Positions 16,478 through 25,442 of a DNA stretch of 45,554 bases are shown piece after piece. Source of the stretch: Amphritea sp. 1_MG-2023 (lineage in GTDB: Bacteria > Pseudomonadota > Gammaproteobacteria > Pseudomonadales > Balneatricaceae); contig NZ_JAUOQE010000033.1 of NCBI RefSeq assembly GCF_030547545.1, forward strand, positions 1 through 45,554. Direction: 5' to 3'. Under the pieces are notes generated by a model, which worked only from the letters and a program-made list of their open reading frames with translations, did not search any database and had not been told where the DNA came from. Position 1 is the first letter of the stretch, and each line of letters begins with the position of its first letter. Position numbers and translations under genes: made by a program.

Positions 16478-17221
16478 ATGACCCAACGTATAGCCGTCGT
16501 CACCGGCGCCAACGGTGGTTTAGGCGAAACCATGTGTAAAGCCATGTCCGATCAGGGCCATAAAGTGGTGGGAAGTTACCTACCTGGCACCGATAATGAT
16601 GCTAAAGCTTGGCAACAAGCGATGCAAACAGCGGGCTATGACATCACGATCTATCCCGTGGATGTCACCGATTACGATAGCTGCTGCAACTTTGTCACAC
16701 AGGTGGAACGCGAACTTGGACCGATCGACATTCTGGTGAACAACGCCGGTATCACCCGTGACGCTCCGCTCAAACGTATGCAGCCAGAGCAATGGCAGGC
16801 AGTACTTCGCACCAATCTCGATTCCATGTACAACATGTGTCAGCCGGTGTTTGATGCCATGTGCAACCGTGGCTTTGGCCGGATCGTTAACATCTCTTCG
16901 CTAAACGGTGAACAGGGTCAGTTTGGTCAAGCAAACTATTCTGCCGCTAAAGCGGGTATCTATGGTTTCACTAAGGCGATAGCTAAAGAGGGTGCCCGCA
17001 AAGGCGTTACCGTTAATGCGGTGTCGCCAGGTTTTATCGACACCCCGATGGTGCGCCAAATACCGGAGAATGTATTAGAGTCGATTGTCGCTGGCATCCC
17101 GGTGGGCCGTCTTGGACAGCCGGAAGAGATTTCCCGCGCAGTCGCATTCTTAACCGCCGAGGAGGCGGGTTATATCACCGGGACGAACCTCTCTGTCAAT
17201 GGCGGCGAGTATATGAGTTAA
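16478..17221 (+). CDS. phaB: Acetoacetyl-CoA reductase (NADPH), PhaB type
   Basis: A 247-residue short-chain dehydrogenase that fits PhaB, which reduces acetoacetyl-CoA to (R)-3-hydroxybutyryl-CoA for polyhydroxybutyrate synthesis. Visible are the cofactor loop TGANGGLGETM, VDVTDYDSC, NNAGITRDAPLKRM, the catalytic Ser in IVNISSLNGEQGQFGQ, the YSAAKAG Tyr-Lys pair, and the C-terminal GRLGQPEEISRAVAFL and YITGTNLSVNGGEYMS. NNAGITRD and the GQFGQANYSAAKAG segment are strongly PhaB-like; FabG is the alternative. The ribosome site is AGGAG, with TATAAT at 16455-16460. Polymer synthase genes (phaC) are not in the window. Confidence 0.9.
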   Translation: MTQRIAVVTGANGGLGETMCKAMSDQGHKVVGSYLPGTDNDAKAWQQAMQTAGYDITIYPVDVTDYDSCCNFVTQVERELGPIDILVNNAGITRDAPLKRMQPEQWQAVLRTNLDSMYNMCQPVFDAMCNRGFGRIVNISSLNGEQGQFGQANYSAAKAGIYGFTKAIAKEGARKGVTVNAVSPGFIDTPMVRQIPENVLESIVAGIPVGRLGQPEEISRAVAFLTAEEAGYITGTNLSVNGGEYMS

Positions 17222-17278
17222 TCCTCAGCCTCTGAATTAAGATCTTCCGCTCAGCAGTGAGGCTGTTACAATTCGCTC

Positions 17279-18025
17279 ATGATATCGTCGAATCAACACT
17301 TTACGCTGGCTCTACGCAGTTACAGCGCCGAGACTAACCGCCACCAGCATGATTACCATCAGTTGGTGCTGCCGGTGGCGGGGTTGTTGGAGATGACCGT
17401 GGGTCAACGGGCAGGCAAGGTTTCGTGCCAATCTGCCGCGATTATCGCAGCGGGAGAGGATCATGACTTTGCCGCCGCGGATGATAACTGCTTTGTGGTC
17501 GCGGATATTCCGGCGGCCTTAGCGCCTGAGCTGCAACGCTTACCCGCCTTTATTCAACTAACACCGGCGTTAATTCAATATGTCGGCTTCCTACAGCTGC
17601 AACTCCAGTTTCAACTACAGCAATCAAATTCTGCCACCAGCCAACGACAAATGTTACTCCTGTTAATACAGTTATTGCATGAGCAACAGAACGAACCACT
17701 CAACCTTGATCGGCGCATCAGCACCGCACGCCGTTACCTAGATGAACACTATTGTGACACCGTTAGTTTGGCTCAATTAGCGAGCATCGCGAACCTTAGC
17801 CCACGTCAGTTGAGTCAACTGTTTCGACAACAATTAGGTATGACACCGATGCAATATTTGCTCGAAAAACGGATGCAACGGGCTTGGCAACTATTGGAAC
17901 AACAAAACCTCAGCATTCAGCAGGTCGCTGAGGCCACCGGTTATAGCAATCTCGCAGCCTTTAGCGACCGGTTTCGCAAGCATTTCGATATTCCGCCGAG
18001 CTACTTCCGCCGTTGCGGCAAATAA
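17279..18025 (+). CDS. AraC-family transcriptional regulator with cupin-type sensor
   Basis: A 248-residue regulator. The N-terminal part is a cupin-like effector domain (HQHDYHQLVLPVAGLLEMTVG), and the C-terminal part has the two HTH motifs of the AraC/XylS family (VSLAQLASIANLSPRQLSQLFRQ and IQQVAEATGYSNLAAFSDRFRKHF). No strong ribosome site precedes the ATG at 17279. It lies 72 bases upstream of an EamA exporter on the same strand, so it probably controls that gene in response to an unidentified small molecule. The central segment is unusually rich in Gln and Leu. Confidence 0.85.
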   Translation: MISSNQHFTLALRSYSAETNRHQHDYHQLVLPVAGLLEMTVGQRAGKVSCQSAAIIAAGEDHDFAAADDNCFVVADIPAALAPELQRLPAFIQLTPALIQYVGFLQLQLQFQLQQSNSATSQRQMLLLLIQLLHEQQNEPLNLDRRISTARRYLDEHYCDTVSLAQLASIANLSPRQLSQLFRQQLGMTPMQYLLEKRMQRAWQLLEQQNLSIQQVAEATGYSNLAAFSDRFRKHFDIPPSYFRRCGK

Positions 18026-18097
18026 AAACGCCATCTTGAGAAAGCCTCTCGCCGACGATACCGCTATGCTGATGTTATTCTTTTTCGAGTATTTTTT

Positions 18098-18973
18098 ATG
18101 CAAAACAAAACCATACGCGCGACTCTCATTGGCTCGATCTCGATTTTCCTTTGGGGCACACTTGCCTTACTCACTCGTTTAACCGAAGGCCGCATACCGC
18201 CGTTTCAGTTAATGGCGATGACCTTTACTCTGGCGTTTCTGCTGATGTCAGTCAATTGGTGGCGTCAGGGGCATCTTGGCTTACGCCACCTGCGACAACC
18301 AAGATTGGCGTGGGTGTTAGGCGTGGGTGGATATTTTGGTTATCACTTCTGTTACTTTCTCGCGATGACCAAGGCACCAGCGGTAAGCGTCAGTCTGCTC
18401 GCCTATCTATGGCCGTTACTGATCGTTTTATTGGCGGGGTTACTACCCGGTGAAAATTTGCTCAAGCGACATATGCTCGGCGCCATCATTGCCCTATTCG
18501 GCTGCTGGTTACTTATCGGGCAGGGTGCTGACGGCTTTAACCCGCAGTATCTTAGCGGCTATCTGCTGGCCCTCACCTGCGCCCTGATATGGTCGGGTTA
18601 CTCGGTGCTCAGTCGCTTGGTCAAACAGGTATCCACCGATGCCGCGGGCTGGTTTTGCGCGGCCACCGCACTGTTAGCACTGCTCTGCCACTGGTTGTGG
18701 GAAACCACTGTTTGGCCTGACTCAATGACTCAATGGATCGGCGTAATTGGTCTAGGGATCGGTCCGGTCGGCATCGCTTTCTTTACCTGGGACTACGGTA
18801 TTAAACATGGCAACTTGCAGCTGCTCGGGGTGCTAGCCTATTCAGCGCCGTTGATCTCGGCGCTATTATTAGTGCTCGCTGGACTAGCCCCAGCGGATAT
18901 CACCTTAGTGCTGTCCTGCTTAGCCATCGTGATCGGCTCATTGATTGCCGGATATCGGCGTCGCCAAGCATAA
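18098..18973 (+). CDS. EamA/DMT superfamily transporter
   Basis: A 291-residue membrane protein with ten hydrophobic helices in two EamA repeats, starting IRATLIGSISIFLWGTLALLTRL. It includes YFGYHFCYFLAMTKAPAVSVSLLAYLWPLLIVLLAG, and ends in a positively charged GYRRRQA. The AYLWPLLIVLLAG segment resembles the YddG/aromatic amino-acid exporter branch, but the substrate is not established. It follows an AraC-type regulator, a common regulator-exporter pair, and converges on the lptM-lysA operon with a 9-base gap. Confidence 0.85.
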   Translation: MQNKTIRATLIGSISIFLWGTLALLTRLTEGRIPPFQLMAMTFTLAFLLMSVNWWRQGHLGLRHLRQPRLAWVLGVGGYFGYHFCYFLAMTKAPAVSVSLLAYLWPLLIVLLAGLLPGENLLKRHMLGAIIALFGCWLLIGQGADGFNPQYLSGYLLALTCALIWSGYSVLSRLVKQVSTDAAGWFCAATALLALLCHWLWETTVWPDSMTQWIGVIGLGIGPVGIAFFTWDYGIKHGNLQLLGVLAYSAPLISALLLVLAGLAPADITLVLSCLAIVIGSLIAGYRRRQA

Positions 18974-18982
18974 TACCTAGCG

Positions 18983-19516
18983 TCAGTGGGCTTGCAGTGG
19001 CTTTTCCGCTGTGCCCACACTATCGGCGGGCTTAGCCGACAGCCATTCAGCGGCGACCATCACCTTGTGTAGCATATGTTCGAAGGAATAACGTTGACTG
19101 GGGGGCAAGCTCAGCGTCATGCCCTCCCCTTTTGCAGGTAGCATTATGATCTGCACCAACTTATCCAGCGTTTTAATATCGATACGTTGCACCAAAATAC
19201 CCGCTTCTCCTAGGGGATAATCACTGGCTTCAGCTTGATAGGGGGTGGCAAAGTCAGCCTGTTGTACGGCCCCATGCTTTTCGATATCACCGAGGCTTTG
19301 CCGTTGTTCCGGTTGCAGATGACTGGCGCTGTTTTCAGTGGGGAAAGTATGTTCATCAAACAGTTTGCTCATCTGTAACGCCAAACGTCGTGTCCACCAA
19401 GCGCGATACTCTTTACCTTTCTCATTGGCACGAATAAGAATGCGATCTTCAGCTGCGTTATAGCTGAGATTAATCTGATTCTGCGGCACTGTATTCGCTG
19501 ATTTCGATGCGTTCAT
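18983..19516 (-). CDS. Conserved hypothetical protein, last gene of the lptM-lysA operon
   Basis: A 177-residue soluble protein that I cannot assign to a named family. The N-terminal segment INLSYNAAEDRILIR followed by EYRAWWTRRLALQMSKLF looks like a conserved proteobacterial core. The middle is rich in Gln, Glu and Ala and likely flexible, and the C-terminal half has the strand-rich VQRIDIKTLDKLVQIIMLP. There is no signal peptide or membrane segment. A good AGGAAG ribosome site precedes the ATG. It starts 8 bases after the HAD phosphatase gene, so it is expressed with the xerC-containing operon. Confidence 0.75.
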   Translation of the reverse strand: MNASKSANTVPQNQINLSYNAAEDRILIRANEKGKEYRAWWTRRLALQMSKLFDEHTFPTENSASHLQPEQRQSLGDIEKHGAVQQADFATPYQAEASDYPLGEAGILVQRIDIKTLDKLVQIIMLPAKGEGMTLSLPPSQRYSFEHMLHKVMVAAEWLSAKPADSVGTAEKPLQAH

Positions 19517-19524
19517 ATCGCTTC

Positions 19525-20250
19525 CTATAAGGTTGCCCGATGATGAGAAATAGCCGCTATCTGCGCCACATTATCCGGAATATCCTTAAGACAGGTTACG
19601 GCACGATCCGCTGGCTCAATATCCGGCCATGCACGTTGATCCAAATTAACCCAGACTGTCCACAGTCCCGCATTTTTAGCACCAAAAATATCATGATGCG
19701 GATTATCACCGATGTGGATAACTTGCTCTGCACGTAACTGTTGTTGATGCAGCATCCGTTCAAACATCAATGGATGCGGTTTCTCTTTACCAACACCATC
19801 GGCATTCAGGGCAAAATCGAAGATATCCCCAAGGCCAACGCGATTGACATCGGCATTGCCATTACTCAGCGCACCGATCAAATAACCCTTAGCTTTTAAC
19901 TTTTCCAGCATCGCCCGCGCATGTTCAAACAGCTCAACCTGATTGCGGGCTTCGATAAACACCTCAAATGCCTGATGCGCCAACGCCACCGCTTGTGCTT
20001 CGGTATAACCGGCGGCGAGTAAACCGATTTCCAACTGTTTCAAACGTATCAGGGTGACACTGTGACTGATATCAGGGAAGGTCTCTAAGGCGCGCTGCTT
20101 CAAATGATCGAAATCGTTCAACTGATAGCATTTTACAAACGCGGCCGCATGTTCACTCAACCACTGATATAAGGTGTTATTTGCTTCTACAATGACTGGA
20201 TCAACTGCCCAAAGGGTGTCATCCAGATCGAAGGTTATACATTTAATCAT
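19525..20250 (-). CDS. yigB: HAD-family phosphatase, YigB-like
   Basis: A 241-residue HAD-superfamily hydrolase. Motif I is FDLDDTLW near the N-terminus, motif II lies in LSNGNAD, the motif III Lys in GKEKPHP, and motif IV in HIGDNPHHDIFGAKNAG. The close relative YigB is a phosphatase for FMN in riboflavin synthesis, and in E. coli it also sits directly after xerC. The ATG at 20250 is chosen because it begins MIKCITFDLDDT, as in homologues, and overlaps the xerC stop by 8 bases. A longer upstream frame has no support. Confidence 0.85.
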   Translation of the reverse strand: MIKCITFDLDDTLWAVDPVIVEANNTLYQWLSEHAAAFVKCYQLNDFDHLKQRALETFPDISHSVTLIRLKQLEIGLLAAGYTEAQAVALAHQAFEVFIEARNQVELFEHARAMLEKLKAKGYLIGALSNGNADVNRVGLGDIFDFALNADGVGKEKPHPLMFERMLHQQQLRAEQVIHIGDNPHHDIFGAKNAGLWTVWVNLDQRAWPDIEPADRAVTCLKDIPDNVAQIAAISHHRATL

Positions 20251-21190
20251 CGTCTTGTTGCGCCTTCTTATGCGACTGCTTATGCGCCCGAGGGTGGGCT
20301 TTATCGTAAACATCCATCAGATGTCTGAAATCAAGATGGGTATAGATCTGCGTGGTCGAGATATCCACATGTCCGAGTAACTCCTGCACCGCACGCAGAT
20401 CACCGCTAGACTCCAGCATATGACTGGCAAACGAATGACGTAACCGGTGTGGATAAACCTTCCCTTGAGTATGCTGCATCTTTGCGCGGCGATCGATACG
20501 TAACTGTACACTACGACGGCTAATACGCGTGCCACGTTTACTCACAAAGACGGCCATCTCCCCTGATCTCGCCATGCTATCACGCCGCTCAAGCCAGTGA
20601 TCGAGTGCCTGCATCGCCGGTGCACCAATCGGTAAAATGCGCTCTTTTGCCCCTTTACCCATTACCCGTAAACTTGCATCCTGCCAATCGATACTGTCTA
20701 AATCAAGACTCACAAGTTCCGCTAGACGCAGCCCTGACGAATAAAGTAGTTCTAACATCGCCTGATCACGGCACGCCAATGGATCGGTTTTATCCCCATC
20801 ACTATCGAGTAGATGATTCAGTTGATCGACGTCTAAGGTTTGCGGTAATCGACGCGGACTTTTAGGCGCGGCGACACCCAACGCGGGGTTTTGCTTCACC
20901 AGTCCTTCACGATAAAGGTATTTATAGAAACTACGAGTAGCAGACAATAGCCGCTGAATACTTTTCCCACCTAAACCGTCACGATGAACCCAAGCCACAA
21001 AGTTGCGGATATGTTTGGCTTCGATGCGTGCCCAATCAATCTGACCATCGGGAAACAGAGTGCTATGTTGTAGATAATCTAGCAGACGCGCTAGATCACG
21101 TTGATAATTATTAACCGTGTGACGAGAATACTGCCGTTCGCTACTTAGATAAGTATAAAACTTATCTAAGTCAGCGTTACCTGAAGCCAT
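20243..21190 (-). CDS. xerC: Tyrosine recombinase XerC
   Basis: XerC acts with XerD at dif to resolve chromosome dimers. The 315-residue protein has the N-terminal SAM-like core-binding domain (YLSSERQYSRHTVNNYQRDL) and the catalytic domain with the RHRHY residues: Arg in YSSGLRLAELVSLD, His-x-x-Arg in PHRLRHSFASHML, His in LGHVDISTTQ and nucleophile Tyr in IYTHLDF. The start is the ATG at 21190, preceded by GAGGAG. It belongs to the lysA-dapF-DUF484 operon, as in many gammaproteobacteria, and overlaps the HAD gene. This context shows it is the housekeeping XerC rather than a phage or integron integrase. Confidence 0.96.
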   Translation of the reverse strand: MASGNADLDKFYTYLSSERQYSRHTVNNYQRDLARLLDYLQHSTLFPDGQIDWARIEAKHIRNFVAWVHRDGLGGKSIQRLLSATRSFYKYLYREGLVKQNPALGVAAPKSPRRLPQTLDVDQLNHLLDSDGDKTDPLACRDQAMLELLYSSGLRLAELVSLDLDSIDWQDASLRVMGKGAKERILPIGAPAMQALDHWLERRDSMARSGEMAVFVSKRGTRISRRSVQLRIDRRAKMQHTQGKVYPHRLRHSFASHMLESSGDLRAVQELLGHVDISTTQIYTHLDFRHLMDVYDKAHPRAHKQSHKKAQQDDD

Positions 21191-21202
21191 CAATGCAGCT
21201 CC

Positions 21203-21952
21203 TCAATCGGGTCTGCTTACCTGCAGCAGGGGTGATAGCACACGACTGAGTGCCTGACCGATATAATCTAAAAACAGCGTGCCCTGATTGCTCTGAAAGT
21301 AACTCGCATCATAGCTACCAATGGCCAAGACTCCCAGAGTCTCACCTTTCACCAAGGGTACCGCGGCCGCCGATTTAACCCGAAACGCCTGATCGCGAAA
21401 CAGAAACTGATTTTGCAACTCGGTTAAATTTCCGCACCGCGTTTGGGACTGATCCACCAGTGTATCGATGGCTGCAGCTTCCGCGCGGGGCATTAGCCGC
21501 AGGTTATTCTGTTCTTCCCGTTGCTCACTGAACAACACAAGCGCGGTGGTATCACTATTAAAATCCTGACACAGGCTTTCATCGATCGCGACCGCGACAT
21601 CATCGAGGGTTTGCGCATCCATCAACGCTAGAATCATAGTCTTCGTTTTAGAAAACTGAATATCGTTTTCTCGCGCAATACCCAGCATATCACCGAGATA
21701 ATCATGCAGTTCTCGATTTTTTTCCCGCAGCAAATGGGTCTGACGTTCGACCAACGACACCGTCGTGCCCCGTTGATGTGGCACATAAAGCTTTTCTAGC
21801 AAGTATTCATGAGTGCTAAAAAAATCGGGATGCTGCGTTAAATAATCGGCCACCTGCTCGGCACTGATTGTCGCGGCCTGCAGCGTTGCCGAGCTCGCCA
21901 TTGAAGAGGTTGCTTGATCGAGCTTAGGCTCGACACTGTTAGAATCGCTCAT
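21203..21952 (-). CDS. DUF484 family protein (GAF-like)
   Basis: A 249-residue protein of the DUF484 family, predicted to have a GAF-like fold. Marks are [22 protein letters not shown] at the N-terminus, [40 protein letters not shown] (a likely coiled-coil linker), and the C-terminal [17 protein letters not shown] and [15 protein letters not shown]. Its function is unknown; the place between dapF and xerC is strongly conserved in gammaproteobacteria. Its ATG overlaps the dapF stop in the form ATGA, so translation is coupled. The first 25 residues look disordered. Confidence 0.92.
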   Translation of the reverse strand: MSDSNSVEPKLDQATSSMASSATLQAATISAEQVADYLTQHPDFFSTHEYLLEKLYVPHQRGTTVSLVERQTHLLREKNRELHDYLGDMLGIARENDIQFSKTKTMILALMDAQTLDDVAVAIDESLCQDFNSDTTALVLFSEQREEQNNLRLMPRAEAAAIDTLVDQSQTRCGNLTELQNQFLFRDQAFRVKSAAAVPLVKGETLGVLAIGSYDASYFQSNQGTLFLDYIGQALSRVLSPLLQVSRPD

Positions 21953-22779
21953 ATGAAAATCTGTCCTTCATATACCGTCGTTGCTGGGCCAGTCATCAGT
22001 AGCTGTTCGCCTTCACCGGGCCACTCAATCTGCAGCGTGCCACCGGGCAGATGAACGGTTACTTTATCATCTAACAAACCGCGCAAACGGCCCGCCACCA
22101 CTGCCGCACAAGCACCGGTGCCACAGGCTTTAGTTTCTCCCGCACCCCGTTCGTAAACCCGCAAACGGATCTCGGCACCGCTAATCACTTCCATAAAACC
22201 AATATTCGCCTTCGCGGGAAAGTCCGGTGCGGATTCCAGTGCTGGCCCCCAAGATTCAACCGGGGCTTTATCAACGGCATCCACCACTAACACACCATGA
22301 GGGTTACCCATCGATACCGCACTAATCTGTACAGTCTGACCATCGACATCGATGGGGTAGGTTGCCGCTCGCTGCGCCGCCTTAAAGGGAATATCCTGAG
22401 GCTCTAAAACCGGTACTCCCATATCCACGATCACCTGTTTATCATCAGTGATCGTGAGATAGATCGGCCCTTTCTGAGTTTCTACCGCCACGGTCTCTTT
22501 CGCCGTCAGGCGCTTATCGCGAACAAACTTGGCAAAGCAGCGAGCACCGTTACCACAATGTTCAACTTCACTGCCATCGGCATTGAAGATACGATACCGA
22601 AAATCCATATCAGGATTGCTCGGCGGCTCGACCAGGAGTAACTGATCGAACCCTACACCAAAGTTGCGATCGGCCAGTCGGCTGACAATCTCAGCGTTAA
22701 CCTTGACCTTCTGTGTTACCGTATCAAGCACCAGAAAATCGTTACCTAAGCCATGCATTTTTGTAAATCTAACTAGCAT
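21949..22779 (-). CDS. dapF: Diaminopimelate epimerase
   Basis: DapF interconverts LL- and meso-diaminopimelate, supplying peptidoglycan and lysine synthesis. Both catalytic cysteines are in their usual motifs: [13 protein letters not shown] in the N-terminal half and [12 protein letters not shown] in the C-terminal half. [12 protein letters not shown] opens the protein and [13 protein letters not shown] lies between. The ATG at 22779 gives 276 residues, close to the standard 274; upstream in-frame starts at 22785 and 22839 add non-conserved residues. It lies between lysA and DUF484 in a lysine/cell-wall operon. Confidence 0.96.
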   Translation of the reverse strand: MLVRFTKMHGLGNDFLVLDTVTQKVKVNAEIVSRLADRNFGVGFDQLLLVEPPSNPDMDFRYRIFNADGSEVEHCGNGARCFAKFVRDKRLTAKETVAVETQKGPIYLTITDDKQVIVDMGVPVLEPQDIPFKAAQRAATYPIDVDGQTVQISAVSMGNPHGVLVVDAVDKAPVESWGPALESAPDFPAKANIGFMEVISGAEIRLRVYERGAGETKACGTGACAAVVAGRLRGLLDDKVTVHLPGGTLQIEWPGEGEQLLMTGPATTVYEGQIFI

Positions 22780-22871
22780 AATCATCTCGTCAGGCGCACT
22801 GTTCGGACAGTGCTTTGCCTCATCTGTCGGGCGATTCAACTGATCTTATCCGTTATGGGAAGATCGGCCTA

Positions 22872-24122
22872 TCAACCCGGTAATACCGCTTCACCGCGCA
22901 GCTGATCAACAATTGTTTCACGCTTACGAATCAGGTGAATCTGATTATCATCCACCATCACTTCTGCCGCACGGTTACGCGTATTGTAATTAGAACTCAT
23001 GCCGAAACCATAGGCACCAGCAGAACAAACAGCTAATAAATCGCCCGGCGCGATATTTAATTCACGGTCTTTACCTAAAAAGTCACCGGATTCACATACC
23101 GGCCCCACTAAATCAAACCGACGAGCGTCACCTTCTTGGCGCACATCCACCGGAATAATATCCATATAAGCACTATAAAGTGCTGGACGGATAAGGTCAT
23201 TCATCGCGGCATCAATAATGGCAAAGTTTTTATGCTCGGTGCATTTCAAAAACTCGACCCGAGTAATCATGATACCCGCATTAGCGGCGATCGAGCGGCC
23301 CGGCTCAAAAATCAGTTTCAGGGGACGATCACCCAGCTTCTCGATCACGGCGGCGATATATGCCTGTGGCGTTGGTGGCACTTCATCGGTATAACAGACG
23401 CCTAAGCCACCGCCTAGATCGAGGTGCTTAATCGTAATCCCCTGTTCAGCCAGGCTATCAATCAACAACAACAAACGATCTAAAGCATCGAGAAACGGCG
23501 CAATCTCGGTTAACTGTGAACCGATATGACAATCAACACCCTGCACATCCAAATGACTCAGGCTATGGGCATAGGCATAGATCCGTGCCGCATCATCGAT
23601 CGCCACCCCGAACTTATTATCCTTTAAACCGGTCGAGATATACGGATGAGTACCGGCATCGACATCGGGATTGACGCGCAACGAGATCGCCGCCACTTTA
23701 TCCATGTCACTGGCGACGTTATTTAAGCGATCAAGTTCGGCTTCAGATTCTATATTAAAACAATGAATACCCAGCTCCAGCGCGCGACGCATCTCATCTT
23801 CACGCTTAGCGACCCCAGAAAAAACAACCTTAGCGGGATCGCCACCGGCTTTAATTACTCGCTCTAACTCACCTAATGAGACGATATCGAAGCCCGCCCC
23901 TAAGCGCGCCAGCACATTCAATACGCCAATATTAGCGTTCGCTTTTACCGCATAGCACACCAAGGCATCGCGGCCCTCAAGTGCCTGAGCATAATCCAAA
24001 TAAGCGCGCTCTAAGGCATCGCGGGAATAGATATACGTCGGCGTTCCATACTGTTCGGCAATGCGGCTTACCAGCACTTCCTCGGCGCAAAGATGGCCGT
24101 TAAGATATTGAAAATTATCCAT
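22872..24122 (-). CDS. lysA: Diaminopimelate decarboxylase
   Basis: LysA decarboxylates meso-diaminopimelate to L-lysine, a PLP-dependent fold III enzyme. Landmarks are the PLP lysine in VCYAVKANANIG, the GVDCHIGSQL His, the glycine-rich LDLGGGLGVCY phosphate site, EPGRSI, and the active-site Cys in GPVCESGDFLG. The ATG at 24122 begins MDNFQYLNGHL, as in Pseudomonas LysA, and gives 416 residues. An ATG at 24185 with GAGG upstream would add 21 residues of no known counterpart, so the start is not certain. It lies downstream of lptM and upstream of dapF. Confidence 0.95.
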   Translation of the reverse strand: MDNFQYLNGHLCAEEVLVSRIAEQYGTPTYIYSRDALERAYLDYAQALEGRDALVCYAVKANANIGVLNVLARLGAGFDIVSLGELERVIKAGGDPAKVVFSGVAKREDEMRRALELGIHCFNIESEAELDRLNNVASDMDKVAAISLRVNPDVDAGTHPYISTGLKDNKFGVAIDDAARIYAYAHSLSHLDVQGVDCHIGSQLTEIAPFLDALDRLLLLIDSLAEQGITIKHLDLGGGLGVCYTDEVPPTPQAYIAAVIEKLGDRPLKLIFEPGRSIAANAGIMITRVEFLKCTEHKNFAIIDAAMNDLIRPALYSAYMDIIPVDVRQEGDARRFDLVGPVCESGDFLGKDRELNIAPGDLLAVCSAGAYGFGMSSNYNTRNRAAEVMVDDNQIHLIRKRETIVDQLRGEAVLPG

Positions 24123-24233
24123 TGTCTTCTGTCTGCTTTCAATAGAGTTACTGCTCAGCAAGGCTGAACCCGTGTTATCAGTCATCGCCGCTACAACCTC
24201 AGTCGTAACAAAGATGGCCGGTATGCTATGTGG

Positions 24234-24362
24234 TTACTGTTGCGTCTGTTTAGGCGCTTGATCGGGCAGATAAAGTTCACCTTTCTGACCACAACCACCG
24301 ATTAACAAGGCACTAAAAAAAATGGCTATCCAACAGGCTTTCACAACGTTTATCCCTGACAT
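24234..24362 (-). CDS. lptM: LptM/YifL-type small lipoprotein
   Basis: A 42-codon gene read from the minus strand, too short for routine ORF calls. The product starts MSGINVVKACWIAIFF and has a hydrophobic core ending in the lipobox LIGGC, with the lipidated Cys at residue 24. The mature peptide begins CGQKGELYLP, the hallmark of LptM (YifL/LppL). LptM is an outer-membrane-associated lipoprotein that helps mature the LptD lipopolysaccharide translocon by promoting correct disulfide formation. The mature part is only 19 residues. Its place between divergent cyaY and lysA is the standard one. The ribosome site is weak (AT-rich leader). Confidence 0.92.
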   Translation of the reverse strand: MSGINVVKACWIAIFFSALLIGGCGQKGELYLPDQAPKQTQQ

Positions 24363-24475
24363 TAAATTAATCGTTCGATTATACAGGGCTGTTGCCATGA
24401 TGAGTACCAGCACGAACTGCTATATACTCTGCCCTAATAATAATTTTTGCCACCGAGTAACCGACTGTGACCAGC

Positions 24476-24793
24476 ATGAACGAATCTGAATTTAGCCAGA
24501 AAGTTGACGACACCCTCGAACAGATAGAAGAAATTTTAGATACCGCAGAAACCGACATCGATTTCATGAATAACGGCGGCGTACTCACAATCATCTGTGA
24601 AAACAAATCCCAAGTGATCTTTACCCGTCAAACACCGGTGAAACAACTCTGGCTGGCGGCGCGTAGCGGTGGATTTCACTTTGATTTTAACGGTGATACC
24701 TGGGTGCGTGATAGCGATGGCGCGTTGTTAAATGATGTGCTGAGCGCCATTTTAGCCGAGCAAGCTGGCGAGTCATTCAGCTTCGACCTGTAA
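24476..24793 (+). CDS. cyaY: Frataxin-like iron donor CyaY
   Basis: CyaY is the bacterial frataxin, an iron-binding regulator of iron-sulfur cluster assembly. The 105-residue protein begins MNESEFSQKVDDTLEQIEEILD, with the acidic first helix used for iron binding, then VLTIICENKSQVIFTRQTPVKQLWLAARSGGFHFDF and the closing Trp-rich strand. The ATG at 24476 matches the E. coli start; a GTG three codons earlier is also possible. It is divergent from lptM and 11 bases ahead of gmhA, so it probably shares that transcript. Confidence 0.95.
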   Translation: MNESEFSQKVDDTLEQIEEILDTAETDIDFMNNGGVLTIICENKSQVIFTRQTPVKQLWLAARSGGFHFDFNGDTWVRDSDGALLNDVLSAILAEQAGESFSFDL

Positions 24794-24804
24794 GGATCCA
24801 TACC

Positions 24805-25383
24805 ATGTCATTTGAAAACGCGCTGCAGCGTCATCTGCAAACGTTTAAGCGGCTACCGGAAATCCAAGCCGATGTAGACACCCTCGCGGCTCAAATTGCG
24901 ACTACCTTCGCTGCCGGCGGTAAACTTCTGTTGATGGGCAATGGTGGCAGTGCCGCGGATAGTCAGCATTTAGCCGCGGAATTTGTGGTCCGTTATAAAG
25001 CTGAACGACGGGCACTACCGGCGATCGCACTGACCGTCGATACCTCGATTCTAACCGCGCATTCAAACGACTATAGCTTTGATTCTGTGTTTACCCGTCA
25101 AATCGAAGCGCTTTGTCAGCCTCGTGATCTGGTGATCGGGCTATCCACCTCGGGTAACAGTGCCAATGTTATTCATGCCATCGAAGCGGCTCAAACTATC
25201 GGCGCCGTTTGCTGGGCATGGACCGGCGAAAATGGCGGCAAACTGAACAGTATTGCCGATCATCTCATTAAGGCGCCAAGCACTGAAACCGCGAGAATTC
25301 AGGAAGCGCATCTCTTTATTGGACACTGGTTGTGTGAAGCGATGGATCGACAATTCAGTACTGCCGAGGAGACATCCTCCTAA
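24805..25383 (+). CDS. gmhA: Sedoheptulose-7-phosphate isomerase (GmhA), SIS domain
   Basis: GmhA makes D-glycero-D-manno-heptose 7-phosphate, the first step towards ADP-heptose for the lipopolysaccharide core. The 192-residue protein is a single SIS domain with MGNGGSAADSQHLAAEFV, LTVDTSILTAHSNDY, the phosphate loop GLSTSGNSANV and C-terminal TARIQEAHLFIGHWLCEAMD with the catalytic His. The main alternative is DiaA, a DnaA-binding paralogue of the same fold. The presence of waaA, hldE, msbA and waaC in the next 14 kb favours GmhA. It follows cyaY closely and converges on waaA. Confidence 0.85.
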   Translation: MSFENALQRHLQTFKRLPEIQADVDTLAAQIATTFAAGGKLLLMGNGGSAADSQHLAAEFVVRYKAERRALPAIALTVDTSILTAHSNDYSFDSVFTRQIEALCQPRDLVIGLSTSGNSANVIHAIEAAQTIGAVCWAWTGENGGKLNSIADHLIKAPSTETARIQEAHLFIGHWLCEAMDRQFSTAEETSS

Positions 25384-25399
25384 GCTCAATCGCGAGTAA

Positions 25400-25442
25400 A
25401 GCAGGCAAGTATGTTATGCAGGTGAATCAATGCCTGCCTGCT
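25400..25442. terminator. Possible convergent hairpin between gmhA and waaA
   Basis: AGCAGGCA (25400-25407) is complementary to TGCCTGCT (25435-25442), giving an 8-bp GC-rich stem with a 27-base loop. Half of it lies inside the 3' end of waaA. Only GTTT follows on the plus strand, so termination would be weak. Confidence 0.3.

Noticed and set aside
20243-21190. xerC as a sign of an integron, phage or integrative element
   Set aside because: Its place in the lysA-dapF-DUF484-xerC operon and the intact core domains show the housekeeping dimer-resolution recombinase; no attachment sites or cargo are nearby.
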